Positions 14,987 to 24,412 are shown, numbered from the stretch's first letter. The stretch is DNA of 64,000 nucleotides from Pedobacter sp. Leaf216 (GCF_001421515.1 NZ_LMKM01000007.1:396952-460951), one strand, 5' to 3'. The notes: generated by a model not told the origin, from the letters alone. Made by a program: numbers and translations.

Positions 14987-17950
14987 ATGAAGCATATTTA
15001 CCTTTTTTTAATGGCTGTGCTCCTGCCCCTTATTGCATCAGCGCAACAATCATCAAATCCACGGAAAACCTATAATTTTAATCCAGACTGGAAACTGTAT
15101 GTAGGAGATTTGCCTGGTACAGAAAAGACTGATTTTGATGATAAAACGTGGAAATCAATCACCCTGCCCCATGCATGGAATGAAGATGAAGCCTTTAAAA
15201 AGTCGATAGAAGACCTTTCTACAGGAATTTCATGGTACCGGAAACATTTTACCATTCCAGCTACCGATCAAAACAGTAAAGTATTCCTCGAGTTTGAAGG
15301 CATTAGGCAGGCGGGAGAATTTTACCTGAACGGAAAGTTTATCGGCAGACATGAAAACGGGGTAATGGCTTTTGGTTTCGACATTAGCAGCTTAATTATT
15401 CCAAATAAAGAAAATGTAATCGCCGTTAAAATCGATAACGCCTGGAACTATAAAGAAAAAGCCACCAATTCTGGCTACCAATGGAATGATAAAAATTTTA
15501 ACGCCAATTATGGCGGAATATCCAAAAACGTTCGCTTGCATGTAACAGGCAATATTTACCAAACACTTCCACTATTTTCTACCTTAAAAACAACGGGCAA
15601 CTACTGTTACGCTAAAGACTTTAATATTAAAGGCAAATCAGCGGTAATTGTTTCTGAATCTCAGGTAAAAAACGAAAGTACTACCGATCGGAAACTCATT
15701 TACGAAGTGGAGCTAAAAGATCTTGACGGGCAAGTTGTTAAAACTTTTAAATCAGCCGAAACCACTATTAAAGCTGGCGATACCATAACCTTAAAAGCCG
15801 AGGCATTGGTAAATGAATTGAACTTTTGGAGCTGGGGTTACGGTTATTTATATACCGTTACTTCGAGATTAAAATCAGCAGATAAAATTATTGATGAACT
15901 CAGCACCAAAACTGGTTTCAGGAAAACTGAATTTAAAAACGGAATGGTTTACCTAAATGATCGTGTATTGATGATGAAGGGTTATGCCCAGCGCAGCAGT
16001 AACGAGTGGCCTGCAATTGGCTTATCGGTGCCGCCCTGGCTAAGCGATTACAGCAACCAACTTATGGTAGAAAGCAATGCCAATTTAGTGCGTTGGATGC
16101 ACATTACCCCATGGAAACAGGATATAGAATCGTGCGACAGGGTGGGTTTAATTCAGGCCATGCCTGCCGGAGATTCGGAAAAAGATGTAACAGGAACCCG
16201 CTGGGACCAACGCAAAGCGGTAATGACGGATGCCATTATTTATAACCGCAACAACCCAAGCATCGTTTTTTATGAGTGTGGAAACGAATCAATCAGTGCG
16301 GCACATATGCAGGAAATGAAAGACATCAGAAACCTTTACGATCCGAACGGCGGCAGAGCCATCGGATCGAGAGAAATGCTGGACATCCCCGAAGCCGAAT
16401 ACGGTGGCGAAATGTTGTACATCAATAAAAGCGCAACCAAGCCCGTATGGTCTATGGAATACTCAAGAGATGAAGCTTTAAGAAAGTATTGGGATGAATA
16501 TTCGCCCCCTTTCCACGTAAATGGTGCCGGCCCTAAATATAAAGATGCCGATGCCAGCGATTATAACCGCAACCAGGATTCTTTTGCCATTGAAGATATA
16601 ATCCGCTGGAACGAATATTACGAAGAACGCCCCGGAACAGGCACCAGGGTAAGTGCTGGTGGGGTAAACATCATATTTTCAGATTCGAATACCCACCACC
16701 GGGGTGAAGAAAACTACCGCAGAAGTGGCGAAGTAGATGCCATGCGAATTCCAAAAGATGCTTTTTTTGCGCACAAAGTGATGTGGGATGGCTGGGTTGA
16801 TGCCAAAAAAACCGGCATTCATATAATTGGGCATTGGAATTATAAAAGCGGCGTAAAAAAGAACATATATGTAGTGGCCAGTGGCGATAAAACAGCGCTA
16901 TTTGTAAACAACAAATCGCTTGGTTTTGGCGAAAAAAGTAATGGCTTTCTTTTCACCTTTAAAAACATTAACTACCAGCCTGGCACAATCAAGGCCGTTT
17001 CATATTCTTCAGCAGGCAAAAAACTGGCAGAAACCCAATTAACAACAGCAGGTAAAGCCCTTGCTTTAAAACTTACCGCAATGAAAAATCCGAGTGGTTT
17101 TAAAGCCGATGGTGCCGATGTAATATTGGTGCAGGTTGAAGTTATTGATGAAAATGGAAACCGTTGTCCTACAGCCTCAAATATGGTAAGCTTTAATTTA
17201 GATGGCCCTGCCGAATGGCGTGGTGGTTTAGCGCAAGGACCGGATAATTATATTCTGGCTAAAAACCTGCCGGTAGAAAATGGCATAAACAGGGTACTCA
17301 TCCGATCGGCAACCGCCGCCGGAAAAATTAATTTAACGGCAACAGCCGAAGGCTTAAAACCTGCAAACCTTTCTTTCGAAACTACAGCGGTTAAAATTGT
17401 TAACGGCATATCTGCCCAGTTACCAAGCAATGGTTTGAAACCAAACTTAAGCAAAGGGCCAACGCCCCTTGATCCATCTTACACCGTTTCGCGGAAATCG
17501 ATCAAAATTATAGCAGCCGAAGCTGGTGCCAATAGCGATAAAGCCAGCTTAAGTTTCGACGATAACGAACTGAGCGATTGGGTGAACGACGGGAAGCTTA
17601 ATACCGCGTGGATAAGATATACCCTGGCAAAAGAAAGCATTGTAACAGCAGTATCTTTAAAACTGAACGGTTTTAGAACCAAAATTTATCCATTAAAAAT
17701 TCTGGTTGATGGTAAAGTGGTTTTTGAGGGCAATAGCAAACCGAGTTTGGGTTATTTTACCGCAAAGTGTAAAGCAACAAAAGGTAAAACAGTTACCATA
17801 CAACTGGTTGAAGCAGGGAAAGAGAAAGAAAATTCGAATATTGGTGTAGAGGTAAACGGTAAAAAGCTCGATGATGGGGTAGAACGTGCAGAAACAAAGT
17901 TAAAAGGAGGTTTAAGTATTATTGAGGCCGAAATTTACGAGCAACCTTAG
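14987..17950 (+). CDS. GH2 glycosidase (beta-galactosidase type) with C-terminal F5/8-like module
   Basis: 987 residues with a signal peptide (LIASAQQ). The GH2 parts are in order: jelly-roll sugar-binding domain (about 25-190), immunoglobulin-like domain (about 210-310), TIM barrel (about 310-610) with NPSIVFYECGNES carrying the acid/base Glu434, a DUF4982-like domain and an Ig-like Big domain. A galactose-binding-like module ends the protein (about 840-940, LSFDDNELSDWVNDGKLNTAW). The candidate nucleophile is Glu491 in WSMEYSRDEA, an unusual context compared with the TEN or HE-G motifs of the other two GH2 proteins here, so the activity may differ. Second gene of its operon, followed by 215 bp with a repeat element. 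Confidence 0.85.
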   Translation: MKHIYLFLMAVLLPLIASAQQSSNPRKTYNFNPDWKLYVGDLPGTEKTDFDDKTWKSITLPHAWNEDEAFKKSIEDLSTGISWYRKHFTIPATDQNSKVFLEFEGIRQAGEFYLNGKFIGRHENGVMAFGFDISSLIIPNKENVIAVKIDNAWNYKEKATNSGYQWNDKNFNANYGGISKNVRLHVTGNIYQTLPLFSTLKTTGNYCYAKDFNIKGKSAVIVSESQVKNESTTDRKLIYEVELKDLDGQVVKTFKSAETTIKAGDTITLKAEALVNELNFWSWGYGYLYTVTSRLKSADKIIDELSTKTGFRKTEFKNGMVYLNDRVLMMKGYAQRSSNEWPAIGLSVPPWLSDYSNQLMVESNANLVRWMHITPWKQDIESCDRVGLIQAMPAGDSEKDVTGTRWDQRKAVMTDAIIYNRNNPSIVFYECGNESISAAHMQEMKDIRNLYDPNGGRAIGSREMLDIPEAEYGGEMLYINKSATKPVWSMEYSRDEALRKYWDEYSPPFHVNGAGPKYKDADASDYNRNQDSFAIEDIIRWNEYYEERPGTGTRVSAGGVNIIFSDSNTHHRGEENYRRSGEVDAMRIPKDAFFAHKVMWDGWVDAKKTGIHIIGHWNYKSGVKKNIYVVASGDKTALFVNNKSLGFGEKSNGFLFTFKNINYQPGTIKAVSYSSAGKKLAETQLTTAGKALALKLTAMKNPSGFKADGADVILVQVEVIDENGNRCPTASNMVSFNLDGPAEWRGGLAQGPDNYILAKNLPVENGINRVLIRSATAAGKINLTATAEGLKPANLSFETTAVKIVNGISAQLPSNGLKPNLSKGPTPLDPSYTVSRKSIKIIAAEAGANSDKASLSFDDNELSDWVNDGKLNTAWIRYTLAKESIVTAVSLKLNGFRTKIYPLKILVDGKVVFEGNSKPSLGYFTAKCKATKGKTVTIQLVEAGKEKENSNIGVEVNGKKLDDGVERAETKLKGGLSIIEAEIYEQP

Positions 17951-17970
17951 GCGATCTGTTAAAAGGTCGC

Positions 17971-18065
17971 CATTGCGAGAAGGAACGACGAAGCAATCTT
18001 TCATTTCAGCGACACTTTGCCATAAAGATTGCTTCGTTGGTTGAAAAAGCCTTACAGCAATGACG
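17971..18065. repeat. MITE-like palindromic element
   Basis: About 95 bp with nested inverted repeats: outer CATTGC (17971) with GCAATG (18057-18062), and inner perfect 13-bp arms CGAAGCAATCTTT (17989-18001) and AAAGATTGCTTCG (18024-18036). It lies between the GH2 and GH39 genes. Of a style common between Bacteroidota genes; it could also act as a terminator or processing site. Confidence 0.65.
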
Positions 18066-18165
18066 ATAACCTGAGGAGATTAATCTTATAAGTGCTCCTG
18101 TTACTTATTTTGATTTTTATGCAATTAATTAACCCTCAGGATGACAACTTATAAAAACAAAAGCG

Positions 18166-19836
18166 ATGAAAACACCCAGCAAAATTTACCTCCTATTCTT
18201 TAGCTTAACCGTTTTTATCCCTACAGTACAGGCGCAAGAAAATGCCAGCATTGAAGTTAATTTCGACAAGAATATTGCGCCTATGAAGCCCATTTGGGCC
18301 TGGTTTGGTTACGATGAGCCAAATTATACGTATATGAAAGACGGGCAGAAACTGCTTACAGAGATTTCGAAGTTAAGTCCGGTTCCGGTATACGTACGGG
18401 CGCATAATTTACTTACCTCTGGCGATGGTACCCCTGCTTTAAAGTGGGGCTCAACCAATGCCTATACCGAAGATGCACAGGGCAATCCTGTTTACAACTG
18501 GAAAATTGTTGATCAGATTTTTGATGCCTATGTAAAGCGGGGCATGAAACCTTTAGCCCAGATTGGCTTTATGCCCGAGGCACTTTCTACCAAACCTCAA
18601 CCCTACCAGCACAAATGGAAACCTGGTGCCAAATATGATGAAATTTTAACCGGCTGGGCTTATCCTCCTAAAGATTATAAGAAATGGGGCAACCTCGTTT
18701 ATGAGTGGGTGAAACATAGTGTGGCCCGTTACGGCAAAGCTGAGGTAGAAAGCTGGTACTGGGAAGTATGGAATGAACCTGATGGTGCGTATTGGAAAGG
18801 AACACAGAAAGAGTTCTTTAAGCTTTACGATTATGCCGCAGATGGATTGAAGCGTGCTTTACCTACGGCGAAAATTGGTGGGGCCAACGTTACAGGTGGT
18901 GGTTCTAAATATTTAGATGCCTTCATCAGGCACTGCTTAAACGATACCAATTATGTAACGGGCAAAATCGGCTCGCCGCTGGATGCAGTGCTTTTCCATG
19001 CTAAAGGCTCGCCAAGGGTGGTTGATGGAACAGTGCTAATGAATGTTAGAAACCAGCTGCGCAATATCGATGGCAATTATAAGGTGATCAGTAAATATCC
19101 CCAGCTTAAAAACATTCCTGTTATTATTGGCGAATCCGATCCTGAAGGTTGTGCTGCTTGTGGCATGAGTACCAACCCGGAAAATGCCTACCGTAACGGC
19201 ACCATGTATTCGAGTTATACCGCAGCATCTTTCGCCAGGCTTTATGCGCTCACCGATCAATATAACATCAATTTATTAGGTGCAGTTACGTGGTCGTTCG
19301 AGTTTGAAAACCAGCCCTGGTTTGCTGGCTTTCGCGATTTGGCTACCAATGGTGTTGATAAACCTGTATTAAATGTTTTCAGGATGTTTGGCTTGATGAA
19401 AGGAAACCGTGTTGAAGCCAAAAGCAACCGCATGTACAACTTAAACACCATCCTCGATTCGAGCATTAGAAAAGCACAAACCGATATCGGTGTTTTAGCC
19501 ACCAAAGCCGAGAAATCGGCTTTCGTAATGCTGTGGAATTATCATGACGAAGATAAAACAGATGCTAAAGAAACGGTTTCAATTTTGTTAAATAAACTAC
19601 CCGTTAAAACGGTAACCCTAACCGAGTATCTTATAGATACTGAAAATAGCAACTCCTATTCGGTATGGAAAAAAATGGGTTCGCCACAGAAGCCAGATGC
19701 AAAACAGGTTGCAATTTTAGAAAAAGCAGGTCAGCTTAAAATGATCGGTAAACCAAAGAAATTTAATACTGACAATGGTGCTTTTAAAATTGAATTGGCC
19801 AGGCAGGGTGTGGCACTTTTAAAATTGGATTGGTAA
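18166..19836 (+). CDS. GH39 family glycosidase (beta-xylosidase / arabinosidase type)
   Basis: 556 residues with signal peptide (TVQAQEN). The barrel shows WYWEVWNEPDGAYWKG, carrying the acid/base Glu204, and IPVIIGESDPEG with the nucleophile Glu323. VTWSFEFENQPWFAGFRDLATNGVDKP is a GH39 feature. A C-terminal beta-sandwich follows (about 430-556). GH39 members act on beta-xylosides, iduronides or, in some Gram-positive species, galactosyl-arabinofuranosyl groups. In a pectin cluster the target is probably a side-chain sugar. It lies 215 bp after the GH2 gene, across a palindromic repeat, and may be transcribed separately. No CAGGAT element precedes it. Confidence 0.88.
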   Translation: MKTPSKIYLLFFSLTVFIPTVQAQENASIEVNFDKNIAPMKPIWAWFGYDEPNYTYMKDGQKLLTEISKLSPVPVYVRAHNLLTSGDGTPALKWGSTNAYTEDAQGNPVYNWKIVDQIFDAYVKRGMKPLAQIGFMPEALSTKPQPYQHKWKPGAKYDEILTGWAYPPKDYKKWGNLVYEWVKHSVARYGKAEVESWYWEVWNEPDGAYWKGTQKEFFKLYDYAADGLKRALPTAKIGGANVTGGGSKYLDAFIRHCLNDTNYVTGKIGSPLDAVLFHAKGSPRVVDGTVLMNVRNQLRNIDGNYKVISKYPQLKNIPVIIGESDPEGCAACGMSTNPENAYRNGTMYSSYTAASFARLYALTDQYNINLLGAVTWSFEFENQPWFAGFRDLATNGVDKPVLNVFRMFGLMKGNRVEAKSNRMYNLNTILDSSIRKAQTDIGVLATKAEKSAFVMLWNYHDEDKTDAKETVSILLNKLPVKTVTLTEYLIDTENSNSYSVWKKMGSPQKPDAKQVAILEKAGQLKMIGKPKKFNTDNGAFKIELARQGVALLKLDW

Positions 19837-19954
19837 AGCGGATTTTGCAAACTGTTTAAGCTTAAGCGCGTTTCCGAACGAGCGTTAAATAGATTATTGT
19901 TAGTAACGAAAATCATAAACTATTCATTGCATGACATAAATTATCAGTTTTACA

Positions 19955-20164
19955 ATGAAACCTTCCTGCTCATGGCAGCGGCAAATCATGAGTATCATGA
20001 AACCTTCCTGCTCACGGCAGCGGCAAATTATGAGTATCATGAAACCTTCCTGCTTTCGGCAGCGGCAAATTATGAGTATCATGAAACCTTCCTGCTTTCG
20101 GCAGCGGCAAATTATCAGTATCATGAAACCTTCCTGCTTTCGGCAGCGGCAAATTATGAGTATC
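19955..20164. repeat. Minisatellite: five 42-bp tandem units
   Basis: Units start at 19955, 19997, 20039, 20081 and 20123, each beginning ATGAAACCTTCCTGC; a sixth copy at 20165 degenerates after about 10 bp. Differences are few: CTCATGG, CTCACGG or CTTTCGG before CAGCGGC, and GAG or CAG. Each unit holds a short hairpin (CTGC...GCAG). Because 42 is divisible by three, several frames on both strands stay open, giving spurious 14-residue protein repeats such as ETFLLSAAANYEYH. Confidence 0.9.
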
Positions 20165-20289
20165 ATGAAAGCTCGCTGCCGTGAGCTGCTAAAAATCATT
20201 GTAAATGATTAGCTGTTTAAAAAGAACTGCTTATTTATAAGATTGCTTCGGCTGGTGTAGACCTGGCCTAGGCAATGAAGATATTAGTA

Positions 20290-21095
20290 AAGTTCAGTTT
20301 TTTTTAAAAGTAATAAACTAGAGATTAAGATTATAGAACAAAGCGATCGCATTATGATTCCCCATGCGGGAGAATGACGGATTTATTACGATGGCAAATC
20401 CAAAGATTTCTCCACTACGGTCGAAATGACGTTACTATGTACCCCTTCAGTTTCTTAAAAGTAATAAGCTAGAGATTAAGATTTTAAAAGCATAGCGAAC
20501 GCATTACGATTACCGCATGCTCGGGAATGACGACCGTTTTAATCTGAACCTCGCTATATGCTCTATGCTATCCGGCATAGGAAATGATGGAAGGAGAAAA
20601 CGTTAAAGCTTTATCATTACCTTTCCTTCCATAGTTGCATTGAGGCAGCACACACTTTCCGCCCCCTTCGGCGGAACTTGTGCTGACGACCAAAAAGCTT
20701 TAACGAATTTATCCGACATCAGTTCCAAGCCTTGATTTTTGGTTACCTTTTTATCAAGAAAAAGGTAAGAGCCCCCTCGGCGGCGGTGAGCCGAGGCAAG
20801 CCCGAGCGGAGCGAAAATATAGCAATCGCATTACGATTCCCGCCTACGCGAGAATGACGAATTTGTTGTGATGGCAATCCAAAGATTTCTCCACTGCGGT
20901 CGAAATGACGATACTATGTACCCTTCAGTTTCTTAAAAGAGATAAGATCAAGATTGTAAAAGCATAGCGATCGCATTACGATTCCCGCATGCGCGAGAAT
21001 GACGGATGTATTACGATGGCAAATCCAAAGATTTCTCCACTACGCTCGAAATGACGTTATTATTTACCCCTTCAGTTTCTTAAAACAATAAGTAA
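20290..21095. repeat. Copies of a ~150-bp dispersed intergenic element
   Basis: The segment AAAGATTTCTCCACTACGGT followed by CGAAATGACG occurs at 20402, 20881 and 21028, each followed by ACCCCTTCAGTTTCTTAAAA or a close variant. GCATTACGATTCCCGC precedes GAGAATGACG in several copies. The last two copies are 147 bp apart in tandem. Insertion of the palindromic 20601-20705 element appears to have split the second copy. Confidence 0.8.
20601..20705. repeat. 105-bp palindromic element with 12-bp terminal inverted repeats
   Basis: CGTTAAAGCTTT (20601-20612) and AAAGCTTTAACG (20694-20705) form perfect 12-bp ends. Inside is a second hairpin, CAGCACACACTTTCCGCC against GGCGGAACTTGTGCTG. The layout is that of a small non-coding palindromic element. 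Confidence 0.7.
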
Positions 21096-21112
21096 AATCC
21101 GAAATTATACAA

Positions 21113-22369
21113 CTAAGGTTTCACCACTAAAGGTGCTCCATTTACCATAACATTATCAATTTTAACATCCTGGTATTTATTCTTCAAGAAAGGCGTTTTA
21201 GTAGTTACCTCCAAATCCTTAAAAAGAAAGTTCGATACTTTATCATCTGGATTCCCATCCATTTCACCAAATTTAGTGGCTTCAACTTTAATGTTCGATA
21301 ATTTGATGTTTCTAATTGTACCAAAAGGTTTTGCTGTACTGCCTTGCAGATCAAAAAATTGTTTCCATGGGTTTAAGTCGATAATCGATCCACAAGTTCC
21401 AGTAATGTTTTCTACAGTAATATTTTCATAAAGCTGAAAGGTATCTCCCCTCATTTTCATTCTCAATATAGGGCAGTTATTATTTACTTTACAATTGCGC
21501 ATGGTGATGTTGCGGGCGTGGATGCATTCGCTGCCCATGGTTAGGGTGGCATGCGATTCGCCGATGGTGCAGTTTTCGATCAATATATCCTCCACAATTC
21601 CATTTTCGGGTAGGTTTTGAGCATCAACCCCTTTACCCCCTTTAATGCAAATGGCATCATCATTAACAGAGATGTAACAATTCCTAATGGTTACTTTTTT
21701 GCAAACGTCGATGTCGATACCATCGGTGCTGGGTGCTTTTACAGGTCTGAATGGTGAGCGGATATCACAATTCTCAATCAATACATTGTTGCACTGATAC
21801 AAATGGGTAGTCCAGAAACCGGAATTACGCAATTTTACATCTTTAATATTCACATTATTACAGCTCCAGATAAACAATAAACGCGGACGGCTTACTTCGA
21901 GATTTGTAGCATCTCTACCAGTTTTCTTCACCGAATCGCGGTAAAACCAAAACGTTTTCCAGAATTTTAGTCCGTTGCCATCGATAGTACCGGGACCAGA
22001 AATATTAAAACCGTCTACTTTGGTGGCATTAATCAGGGCTGCAAAATATTTTAAACTTCTGCCTTCCATTCGTGAGGGGATAAATGGATAATCCTTAATG
22101 TTATCTGATCCTTTAAGTACCGCTCCTTCTTGCAACAGTAAATTGGTTTTGGGCTTAAAAAATAATGCCCCGGTTAGGTAAGTACCTTTAGGAATTACAA
22201 TTGTACCACCCCCTTTTTTAAAAGCCTTATCGATTACACTTTGAATCGCTTTGGTATTTAGTTTTGTACTATCGCTACTTACCCCAAACTTGGTTATTAC
22301 GTACTCCTGGGCTATAGAATTTAAGCTGATTATGGCAAGAAAAGTGACGAATATTAGTTTTTTGATCAT
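21113..22369 (-). CDS. GH28 polygalacturonase-family glycosidase
   Basis: Start chosen at ATG 22369 (MIKKLIFVTFLAIISL), giving a standard signal peptide that ends SIAQ; the frame is open a further 20 codons upstream. The 418-residue product is a right-handed parallel beta-helix with the GH28 signatures: STDGIDID (Asp216), VNDDAICIKGG (Asp237 and Asp238), SHATLTMGSE and RMKMRGD. GH28 enzymes cleave galacturonosyl or rhamnogalacturonan linkages. The TMGSE form and the N-terminal GPGTIDGNG loop fit the exo-acting or RG-specific group better than classic endo-polygalacturonases. It lies downstream of the SusC/D operon, 270 bp after SusD, across a tandem repeat, so it may be the operon's distal gene or have its own promoter. 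Confidence 0.93.
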   Translation of the reverse strand: MIKKLIFVTFLAIISLNSIAQEYVITKFGVSSDSTKLNTKAIQSVIDKAFKKGGGTIVIPKGTYLTGALFFKPKTNLLLQEGAVLKGSDNIKDYPFIPSRMEGRSLKYFAALINATKVDGFNISGPGTIDGNGLKFWKTFWFYRDSVKKTGRDATNLEVSRPRLLFIWSCNNVNIKDVKLRNSGFWTTHLYQCNNVLIENCDIRSPFRPVKAPSTDGIDIDVCKKVTIRNCYISVNDDAICIKGGKGVDAQNLPENGIVEDILIENCTIGESHATLTMGSECIHARNITMRNCKVNNNCPILRMKMRGDTFQLYENITVENITGTCGSIIDLNPWKQFFDLQGSTAKPFGTIRNIKLSNIKVEATKFGEMDGNPDDKVSNFLFKDLEVTTKTPFLKNKYQDVKIDNVMVNGAPLVVKP

Positions 22370-22426
22370 GAACATGGGTAAATATAAATAAATGAGCGTA
22401 GAAATCAGGGACGTCATACGATTAGG

Positions 22427-22640
22427 CACGGTGTTTCGCTATTGCCATTATTCCGCGCAGGCGGGAACCTAAATGCAACCTATGAAACCTTTTCGGGCAT
22501 TACGATTCCAAATCAAGTCGGCAATAACGATTCAGCACGGTGTTTCGCTATTGCCGTCATTCCCGCGCAGGCGGAAACCTTAATGCAACCTATGAAACCT
22601 TTCCGGGCAATAACGATTCGGCACGGCGTTTCATCAGCTC
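22427..22640. repeat. Two and a bit tandem copies of a ~100-bp repeat
   Basis: CACGGTGTTTCGCTATTGCC begins at 22427 and again at 22536, and a partial CACGGCGTTTC at 22622. Each full copy contains CGCGCAGGCGG, AACCTATGAAACCTTT and CGGGCA; the first copy has a 23-bp insertion. It separates the SusD gene from GH28. Confidence 0.75.
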
Positions 22641-24406
22641 TATTTCCAATCAAACGGCAAATACCAATTGGCTGGATCCATCAACTTTGCACGGGTTGCA
22701 GTAGCATTGGGATCACCTGCCTTTAACAGTTTTTGATAAACCTTTTCTGCTAAAAAAGCTGGATTGTTCTGCCTGCGGGCAACACGAACTAAATCTGGCC
22801 AGCGGTTACCCTCAAATGCCAGTTCGAGTGCATCCTCATCAATCAATTTACCTTCCAAGCCTAACATATCGGTTTGAAAGCTTACATCAATTGCACGCAC
22901 ATTTGCCCTATTTCTGATGCCTGTATTTCTGTACCATGGCGATTTATAATCTGAATTGCTTCTGGCATCAAAATAATAAGGCGAAGTGGTAGGATATGGT
23001 GTTTGCATGGTATTGATCTCGGCAGTAGAAACCGGAGATTTTGCCCCACTTAAATAAGTACCGGTGTAGTAGGTATCCTGAATACCAATATTCAAAAACG
23101 CCCAGCCTAGTTTGCTCTGCCCATCACGGTTTGCTGCTTCAGCGAAACGCAAGTGTAACAAGCCCGCTCTATAAATTCCCCATTTACCACCTTTATTAAA
23201 ACTGCTCAATACAGTATTGTTATCCGTTAACTTGGTAATTACCGGACCAGCCGCAGAAGTTTCGTAAGATAATCTACCCCTTGCATCATAAGGTATACCG
23301 CTGTATTGCCTTTGCGCATTCCAGTTATCAATTGCAACTTTCGATGGTTTGATCAGGTACTTGCCATACAGAGATGAACAAACATCAACCATTGGATTGC
23401 CCGGTTTATAACTTGGGTTGTAGGGAATGCCCCAAAAAAACTCCGAATTCCAGGTAATATTATTGGTAGGCTGTATAAACATATTGCGCCAACCACCATC
23501 AGTTACCAAGGCACCCTCATCCTGTGCCCTTGTGTAACGTACTATTAGGTCGTTATATGCGCCACCGAGAGCATAAACAACTTTATAGGCATCAAACTGA
23601 ATATTGATGTTGGTATTGGAATTCTCAATATTCATCACCTTGGCATAATTTTCTGCTGCCTTTAAATAATTGCCCTTCCATAAATATAAATCGCCCAATA
23701 TAAAGGGTTTACAGATGAATATTTTTTGCGTGTTCTGCCCATCAATCGCCACATTTAATGCATTGCCTGTTGGGTACGAGTAAACTTCCTTGTAAGGAAG
23801 CTTTTCGGTAAAATCAATCAGTCGGGTTAAAAGCTCATCAAAAGATATGCGCGGATAAAGGCTTAAATTTTTAACATCTTCTACCTTTTCAACAGGATCG
23901 GTGATGTATGGAATACTACCATACTGCGCACCCAGTTGTAAGTAAATAAAACTGCGCAAAGCACCCAGATCGGAGTAATGTTTATTGTAATCATCAACAC
24001 TCATCCGGTGATCGGCAAGCATTAAATTGAAGTTTTTAAGCGCATCGTTAATGTTCAAAATCACGGTGTAATATGGCCTTGGATCGATATAAGGATTATC
24101 TTTACTCGTGGTGTGGTTGGATAGCTGCTTTAAATATACATCGGCATTTCCGGTAACATCTACCAGATCGCCCCGCAGTTCATTTTGTAAAATGTATAAC
24201 TTTTCAAGGCCCAAAAACTGACCGTAAGCACCAATTACAGCTGCATCGGCATCACCTACGTTCCGGTAGGCATTGGTAATATCCAATTTATCTTCAGGTA
24301 CTTCATCTGTAAGTTTTTTGCACGACCATGAACCTGTTGCAATTAGGGCTACTGCTAAAAGGGCAATAACTTTTTTATTAAAATCCATCTTCATCTTTTT
24401 ATACAT
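22640..24406 (-). CDS. SusD/RagB-like glycan-binding lipoprotein (pair 2)
   Basis: Start at ATG 24406 (MYKKMKMDFNKKV), 6 bp after the SusC stop; the two internal Met codons are alternatives. The 588-residue product has a lipoprotein signal (GSWSCKKLTDEVPED). SusD features include SDLGALRSFIYLQLGAQYGSIPY and the C-terminal IDEDALELAFEGNRWPDLVRVARR. It is the surface lid for the SusC encoded just upstream and the last gene of the seven-gene operon that starts at 38030. Substrate is inferred from neighbours. Confidence 0.95.
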   Translation of the reverse strand: MYKKMKMDFNKKVIALLAVALIATGSWSCKKLTDEVPEDKLDITNAYRNVGDADAAVIGAYGQFLGLEKLYILQNELRGDLVDVTGNADVYLKQLSNHTTSKDNPYIDPRPYYTVILNINDALKNFNLMLADHRMSVDDYNKHYSDLGALRSFIYLQLGAQYGSIPYITDPVEKVEDVKNLSLYPRISFDELLTRLIDFTEKLPYKEVYSYPTGNALNVAIDGQNTQKIFICKPFILGDLYLWKGNYLKAAENYAKVMNIENSNTNINIQFDAYKVVYALGGAYNDLIVRYTRAQDEGALVTDGGWRNMFIQPTNNITWNSEFFWGIPYNPSYKPGNPMVDVCSSLYGKYLIKPSKVAIDNWNAQRQYSGIPYDARGRLSYETSAAGPVITKLTDNNTVLSSFNKGGKWGIYRAGLLHLRFAEAANRDGQSKLGWAFLNIGIQDTYYTGTYLSGAKSPVSTAEINTMQTPYPTTSPYYFDARSNSDYKSPWYRNTGIRNRANVRAIDVSFQTDMLGLEGKLIDEDALELAFEGNRWPDLVRVARRQNNPAFLAEKVYQKLLKAGDPNATATRAKLMDPANWYLPFDWK

Positions 24407-24412
24407 TATCAA

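Larger units (their letters stand above)
19837..21112. other. Gene-free repeat island
   Basis: 1.28 kb without a credible gene between GH39 (+) and GH28 (-), which converge here. It contains five 42-bp tandem units (19955-20164), several copies of a ~150-bp dispersed element (20290-20530 and 20814-21095) and a palindromic 105-bp element (20601-20705). A stretch near 20735-20780 resembles a palindromic intergenic repeat common in the phylum. No CAGGAT element is present. Confidence 0.7.

Noticed and set aside
16006..16245. Plus-strand 79-codon ORF inside GH2
   Set aside because: Out-of-frame shadow of the GH2 barrel.
18131..18150. Single CAGGAT word before GH39
   Set aside because: Only one half-site (CTCAGGATGACA) without a partner 10 bp away, so not counted as a copy of the element.
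19955..20164. CRISPR array
   Set aside because: The units are directly adjacent with no spacers, and no cas genes are nearby.
19897..20212. Three overlapping repeat proteins (14-residue repeats) across the minisatellite
   Set aside because: A 42-bp period without stops creates these in several frames on both strands; none has a proper signal, domain or evidence of being the coding frame.
22442..22726. Plus-strand 94-codon ORF at the SusD end
   Set aside because: Lies in the tandem repeat and runs antisense into SusD; no domain.
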